Source of the DNA: Nematostella vectensis
Lineage: Eukaryota; Cnidaria; Anthozoa; Actiniaria; Edwardsiidae
Length of the DNA: 64,000 nucleotides
Reading direction: 5' to 3'
Assembly (NCBI RefSeq): GCF_932526225.1
Contig: NC_064044.1
Location: 3,500,092 to 3,564,091 of the forward strand
Below, piece after piece: positions 63,601-64,000 of this stretch. Below the pieces are notes generated by a model. It was not told the DNA's origin, did no database searches, and saw only the letters and a program-made list of their open reading frames with translations. The translations under genes were made by a program, and so were the position numbers. Numbering within the stretch: position 1 is the stretch's first letter; each line of letters opens with the position of its first letter.

Positions 63601-64000
63601 ACAACAACAACTACTACCGTCCCCTGGAACAACAACAACAACTACTACCGTCCCCTGGAACAACAACAACAACTACTACCGTCCCCTGGAACAACAACAA
63701 CAACTACTACCGTCCCCTGGAACAACAACAACAACTACTACCGTCCCCTGGAACAACAACAACAACTATTACCGCCCCCTGGAACAACAACAACTACTAC
63801 CGCCCCCTGGAACAACAACAACAACCACTACCGCCCCCTGGAACAACAACAACTACTACTACCGTCCCCTGGAACAACAACAACAACTACTACCGTCCCC
63901 TGGAACAACAACAACAACTACTACCGTCCCCTGGAACAACAACAACAACTACTACCGTCCCCTGGAACAACAACAACAACTACTACCGCCCCCTGGAACA
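60687..64000 (-). repeat. 31-bp minisatellite of splice acceptor plus exon start, more than 100 copies
   Basis: On the minus strand each unit reads GTTGTTCCAG then GGGACGGTAGTAGTTGTTG. The proximal unit is the true acceptor and first about 18 coding bases of the FAD-motif exon (GTVVVV). Length varies by whole trinucleotides (CAA or CTA), and blocks of about 240 bp recur (61260-61499 versus 61500-61739). The array runs off the right edge. Confidence 0.95.

Overview
This is an animal genomic window of about 40% GC. It is intron-rich, full of short non-autonomous DNA transposons (MITEs) and unusually rich in minisatellites. Gene content and intron density fit an early-branching metazoan. My best guess is an anthozoan cnidarian such as a sea anemone, but this rests on general style and not on a diagnostic marker. 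All exon models below were read by eye from splice sites, codon phase and family similarity.

Layout. (1) Positions 1-3.6 kb are unlike the rest: at least five intronless, closely packed ORFs. They are a tail-anchored protein, a Cys/His-repeat protein, an ankyrin-repeat protein, a TFIIB-like factor and a small membrane protein. Four of them share an upstream element placed 14-16 nt before the ATG. I read this block as an endogenous fragment of a large DNA virus. (2) 3.6-5.6 kb holds a 59-bp repeat and a 1.22-kb long-TIR transposon with a 9-bp target duplication. (3) 5.96-11.17 kb (+) is a complete 7-exon cytochrome P450 of 499 aa. (4) 13.33-36.66 kb (+) is a complete 12-exon acid sphingomyelinase of 595 aa. 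Its 13-kb third intron carries, on the opposite strand, a multi-exon tyrosine-recombinase gene of Crypton-like type (22.3-25.1 kb, possibly starting at 27.9 kb). (5) 38.44-49.54 kb (+) is a small 6-exon Schlafen-like AlbA_2 protein of 173 aa, with a 64-bp satellite in intron 1. (6) 52.4-60.7 kb (-) is the C-terminal amine-oxidase half (11 exons, 449 aa) of an LSD2/KDM1B-like histone demethylase. Its 5' end lies beyond the window, behind more than 3.3 kb of minisatellite.

The most striking pattern is that many minisatellites are seeded at exon edges. The repeat unit is either the last coding bases plus the splice donor plus some intron, or the intron sequence a few bases past a donor, or the splice acceptor plus the first exon bases, or the terminal exon around the stop codon. 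I count about a dozen such cases in five genes, so one gene may carry dozens of copies of its own splice sites. I have not seen this described as a system. The viral island with its spacing-constrained promoter element is the second main finding.

The genes do not form a pathway. P450 and acid sphingomyelinase are lipid or xenobiotic enzymes of the ER and lysosome, the LSD2-like protein is a chromatin enzyme, and the Schlafen-like protein probably acts on nucleic acid.
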